Source: Kurthia senegalensis (lineage in GTDB: Bacteria > Bacillota > Bacilli > Bacillales_A > Planococcaceae). Taken from it: a stretch of DNA of 64,000 bases. The notes beneath the pieces were generated by a model. The model was given only the letters and a program-made list of their open reading frames with translations. It had not been told where the DNA came from and did no database searches. Location of the stretch: assembly GCF_000285595.1 (NCBI RefSeq), contig NZ_HE611067.1, positions 1 to 64,000 of the forward strand, read 5' to 3'. Positions 61,724-64,000 of the stretch are shown here, in pieces. The translations under genes were made by a program, and so were the position numbers. The stretch's first letter is position 1. Every line of letters begins with the position of its first letter.

Positions 61724-62867
61724 TAATATCCTCCCAAAAACAAAATTATTTCAAAAAATATAAATATCTAAATAAAAGATATTACACATTCGAAATATAG
61801 GTATTTAATGCTACACAATTCTAATTATTTGTACGAACTAGGTACTCTAAAATTTGTAGTAACAATGTGAAATTCTACCATTTAATTACAAAAATTCAAA
61901 TATGATATTGTAATTTATTTGAATTTTTGTAATTTTCAACAGTAATATATTGTTAATATAGTAAAAGTGGTAATAACTTCTCAAAATAGTTTTTAGAAAA
62001 TATAAATAATAATTTCCAATTTTTAAAAATAATTTATACATTCCTATACATTTTCAGTTTACATAACACCAGATAGCAAAAGCTAGCTTTACGCTCAAAA
62101 CCTGTTAGAGCAGCGTTTACAAAGAAAACCGTCTTCGCCACGTATCCATTTTTTTAAATGGGAATAAATCTTTTAAATACATAACGTTATACAAATCTGA
62201 TAAAAAATTGCACAAGCTATAGAAAAAATAAAAAATAATATATTTCATAGTTACATCAAAATCCTTTTGCTGTTTGGTAAACAAAAGCAGCTGCAACAGC
62301 ACCTATTTTACAAAGTGCAAAAATCGATCAGGTTTCTAACATTGACGAACGTTAGGAAAAGGTGTTTTTCTGTAAATACCGATAACACCCCTTTACACGA
62401 ATTGCACATACAATTTGAATACAAAAAGGGATCTTTCATAACAAGGCCTGTTAAAGGGTTTTATCGGTAGATACAAAAAATATAATTTTATTGCTATATA
62501 TCAGCCAAAATAAACAGCACTTAAGATCCCAAAGACGTATTTTTCATTGTGGCAGAAAGATTCTATAATAAAAAATGTACACAACAGTGTACGCAGCTGT
62601 TTAGGAGATATTTAATGTAAAGTCGCAGTTATTATTTTATTTATCATCGCTGATTTTATCAAGCTTATTCTCATTGAATTGGAAAAAAGTATTAAACAAA
62701 TAACGAAAAATGCAACGTTTTGTTTGGAATGGAAGTGCAGTATAGTACTTTCTCTTCAAATAAAACGTTTTTTATTTATAAGAAAATATAAGGCATAATA
62801 TTCGCAACTCCTACCGTTTTAGACAATAATAGAAGAAAGAGATTACATAGTTTTAGGAGTGACGAAT
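61724..62867. other. gene-poor AT-rich interval
   Basis: About 1.1 kb with no gene I can support. Frames at 62117-62302 (minus) and 62267-62470 (plus) overlap each other and have no ribosome sites. An inverted repeat (62377-62395 with 62452-62469) is the only clear structure. Probably decayed genes. Confidence 0.5.
62377..62469. repeat. inverted repeat with about 56-bp spacer
   Basis: TACCGATAACACCCCTTTA and TAAAGGGTTTTATCGGTA pair over about 17 positions with small bulges. Confidence 0.55.
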
Positions 62868-63878
62868 GTGAAAAAACAATTGAAAGTTTCCGTATTAGAC
62901 TTAGTTCCTGTTCGAGAAGGACAACAAAATAAAGAAGCCATTGAGCATATGACACGGTTGATTCAAAAAGTAGAACAGTACGGTTATGAACGTTATTGGA
63001 TTGCAGAGCATCATAATATGGCATCTGTCGTTAGTTCTGCTACGGTTTTACTCATTCAACAAGCATTGATGCATACTGAAAAAATTCGTGTAGGTTCGGG
63101 GGGGATTATGTTGCCGAACCATGCACCACTCGTCGTCGCAGAGCAATTTGGGACGCTTGAGACGATGTATCCGAATCGCTTAGATTTAGGGCTCGGTCGT
63201 GCACCAGGGACAGATCAAGTAACAGCACAAGCTCTTCGTCGTTCTGGAAATGACAGCGTCTATTCATTCCCAGAAGATATTGAAGAGTTGTTGCGTTATT
63301 TCGGAGGAGCGACTGAACAAAAATACGTTCGTGCAATTCCAGCAATCGGCACGAATGTACCGATTTACTTACTCGGTTCTTCCACGTATTCGGCTGTGCT
63401 TGCTGCGAAAATGGGCTTACCTTACGTTTTTGCCGCTCACTTTGCTCCTGGACAACTAGAAGAAGCCATTGCACTTTATCGTGACCGCTTTGAGCCATCC
63501 GATTATTTAAAAGAGCCGTATGTGATGATCGGAGTGAATGCGATTGGTGCAACGACAGATGAAGAAGCTGAAAAGCAATATTCGACTTCTTTCCGTTTAA
63601 TGTATAATATCCGCCACAACATCCAACAACCGCTTCAGCCAGCAACAGACAATTTAGATGAAATTTGTAGCCCTTATGAGCAACAAATGATGAAACAAGC
63701 ATCTGGCATTTCACTTCGTGGAACGAAAGAAACGTTAGTGCAACAAATTGAAGCATTCCAAGAGAAGTACGAAGCAGATGAAATTATCGCTGTGACGTAT
63801 GTATTTGAAGAAGAAGCGCAACATGAATCGTATCGAATTGTGAAAGAAGCAATTGATACGTACAATGAACAAGCTTAA
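62868..63878 (+). CDS. luciferase-like flavin monooxygenase
   Basis: 336 residues from GTG 62868 (TAGGAG 8 nt upstream). [52 protein letters not shown] and [14 protein letters not shown] are the hallmarks of LLM-class oxidoreductases of the YhbW/YvbT type. It uses reduced flavin and oxygen on an unknown substrate. 19 bp upstream of the peroxidase gene, so possibly an oxidative-stress operon. Confidence 0.92.
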   Translation: MKKQLKVSVLDLVPVREGQQNKEAIEHMTRLIQKVEQYGYERYWIAEHHNMASVVSSATVLLIQQALMHTEKIRVGSGGIMLPNHAPLVVAEQFGTLETMYPNRLDLGLGRAPGTDQVTAQALRRSGNDSVYSFPEDIEELLRYFGGATEQKYVRAIPAIGTNVPIYLLGSSTYSAVLAAKMGLPYVFAAHFAPGQLEEAIALYRDRFEPSDYLKEPYVMIGVNAIGATTDEEAEKQYSTSFRLMYNIRHNIQQPLQPATDNLDEICSPYEQQMMKQASGISLRGTKETLVQQIEAFQEKYEADEIIAVTYVFEEEAQHESYRIVKEAIDTYNEQA

Positions 63879-63897
63879 AAAATGGGGGGAATACAAC

Positions 63898-64000
63898 ATG
63901 ACAATTTATGATATTGACGTAACATTAGAAAACGGTGAATCGTATTCATTAGAAAAATACAAAGGACATCCGCTCGTAATTGTAAATACGGCTACAAAAT
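63898..64000 (+). CDS. glutathione peroxidase family, 5' part
   Basis: 34 residues seen: MTIYDIDVTLENGESYSLEKY, then GHPLVIVNTATK. In the family this is followed by the catalytic Cys (NTATKCG or NVASKCG), so the window ends right at the active site. GGGGGG precedes ATG. Most bacterial members use thioredoxin as reductant. Confidence 0.88.
   Translation, partial: MTIYDIDVTLENGESYSLEKYKGHPLVIVNTATK

Noticed and set aside
1-64000. CRISPR array
   Set aside because: No regularly spaced repeat of 24-40 bp was seen; the only long exact repeat is the 27-bp pair 3 kb apart.

Overview
The window is AT-rich chromosomal DNA from a low-GC Gram-positive bacterium. A Bacillales host, possibly in the Kurthia/Planococcaceae neighbourhood, is suggested by the Ohr/OhrR pair with its Bacillus-type operator, a DUF4179 anti-sigma operon, strong AGGAGG-type ribosome sites with frequent GTG/TTG starts, and paired U-tract terminators. 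The genus is an inference. No rRNA, tRNA or CRISPR array was seen.

Left chromosomal arm (1-12273): a secreted LYKNG-repeat protein, a CytX-like NCS1 permease, a DUF308 membrane protein, an OsmC-like protein, a CstA-family transporter, a stand-alone tyrosine recombinase, a GIY-YIG protein, a divergent ohrR/ohr pair around a perfect palindromic operator, a DUF3784 + SET-domain gene pair, and a two-gene TPR-GGDEF (diguanylate cyclase) operon.

Prophage (about 12274-51894, 39.6 kb): a siphovirus-type element bounded by a shared ATAAAGTTCCCCA core. Leftward: integrase and CI-like repressor. Rightward: a Cro-like gene, antirepressor, small early genes, SbcC-like ATPase, Bet/RecT annealase, MBL hydrolase, replisome organiser with internal iterons (probable origin), DnaC-like loader, SSB, orphan C5 methyltransferase, dUTPase and an ArpU-like late regulator. 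About 545 bp without a gene but rich in RNA helices follows, then DUF1064 nuclease, terminase, portal, MuF, scaffold, N4-gp56-type capsid, head-tail and tail genes, a frameshifted tail chaperone, a 1959-aa tape measure, tail tip and fibre genes, holin and amidase. Two leftward lipoprotein genes at the right end look like lysogenic-conversion cargo. Four ATGAGT-NNN-ACTCAT-like operators form the lysis/lysogeny switch.

Right chromosomal arm (51895-64000): a UgtP-like glycosyltransferase broken by one base, an interspersed repeat with GGGACATAA-type ends, an HSL-type esterase, an ECF sigma / DUF4179 anti-sigma operon, a TspO-like protein, decayed DNA, a nitroreductase with an operator-embedded promoter and an ArsR-type regulator, a frameshifted SdpI-family gene, about 2 kb of gene-poor DNA, a luciferase-like monooxygenase and the start of a glutathione peroxidase gene.

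Three genes (integrase, replisome organiser, glycosyltransferase) are each interrupted by one base in or beside an A-run. This could be real decay or slippage, or systematic homopolymer sequencing error, and needs checking before any is called dead. The most interesting unexplained element is the structured non-coding region at 28400-28840, whose size and position between the late regulator and terminase resemble those of large ornate phage RNAs (ROOL/GOLLD class).
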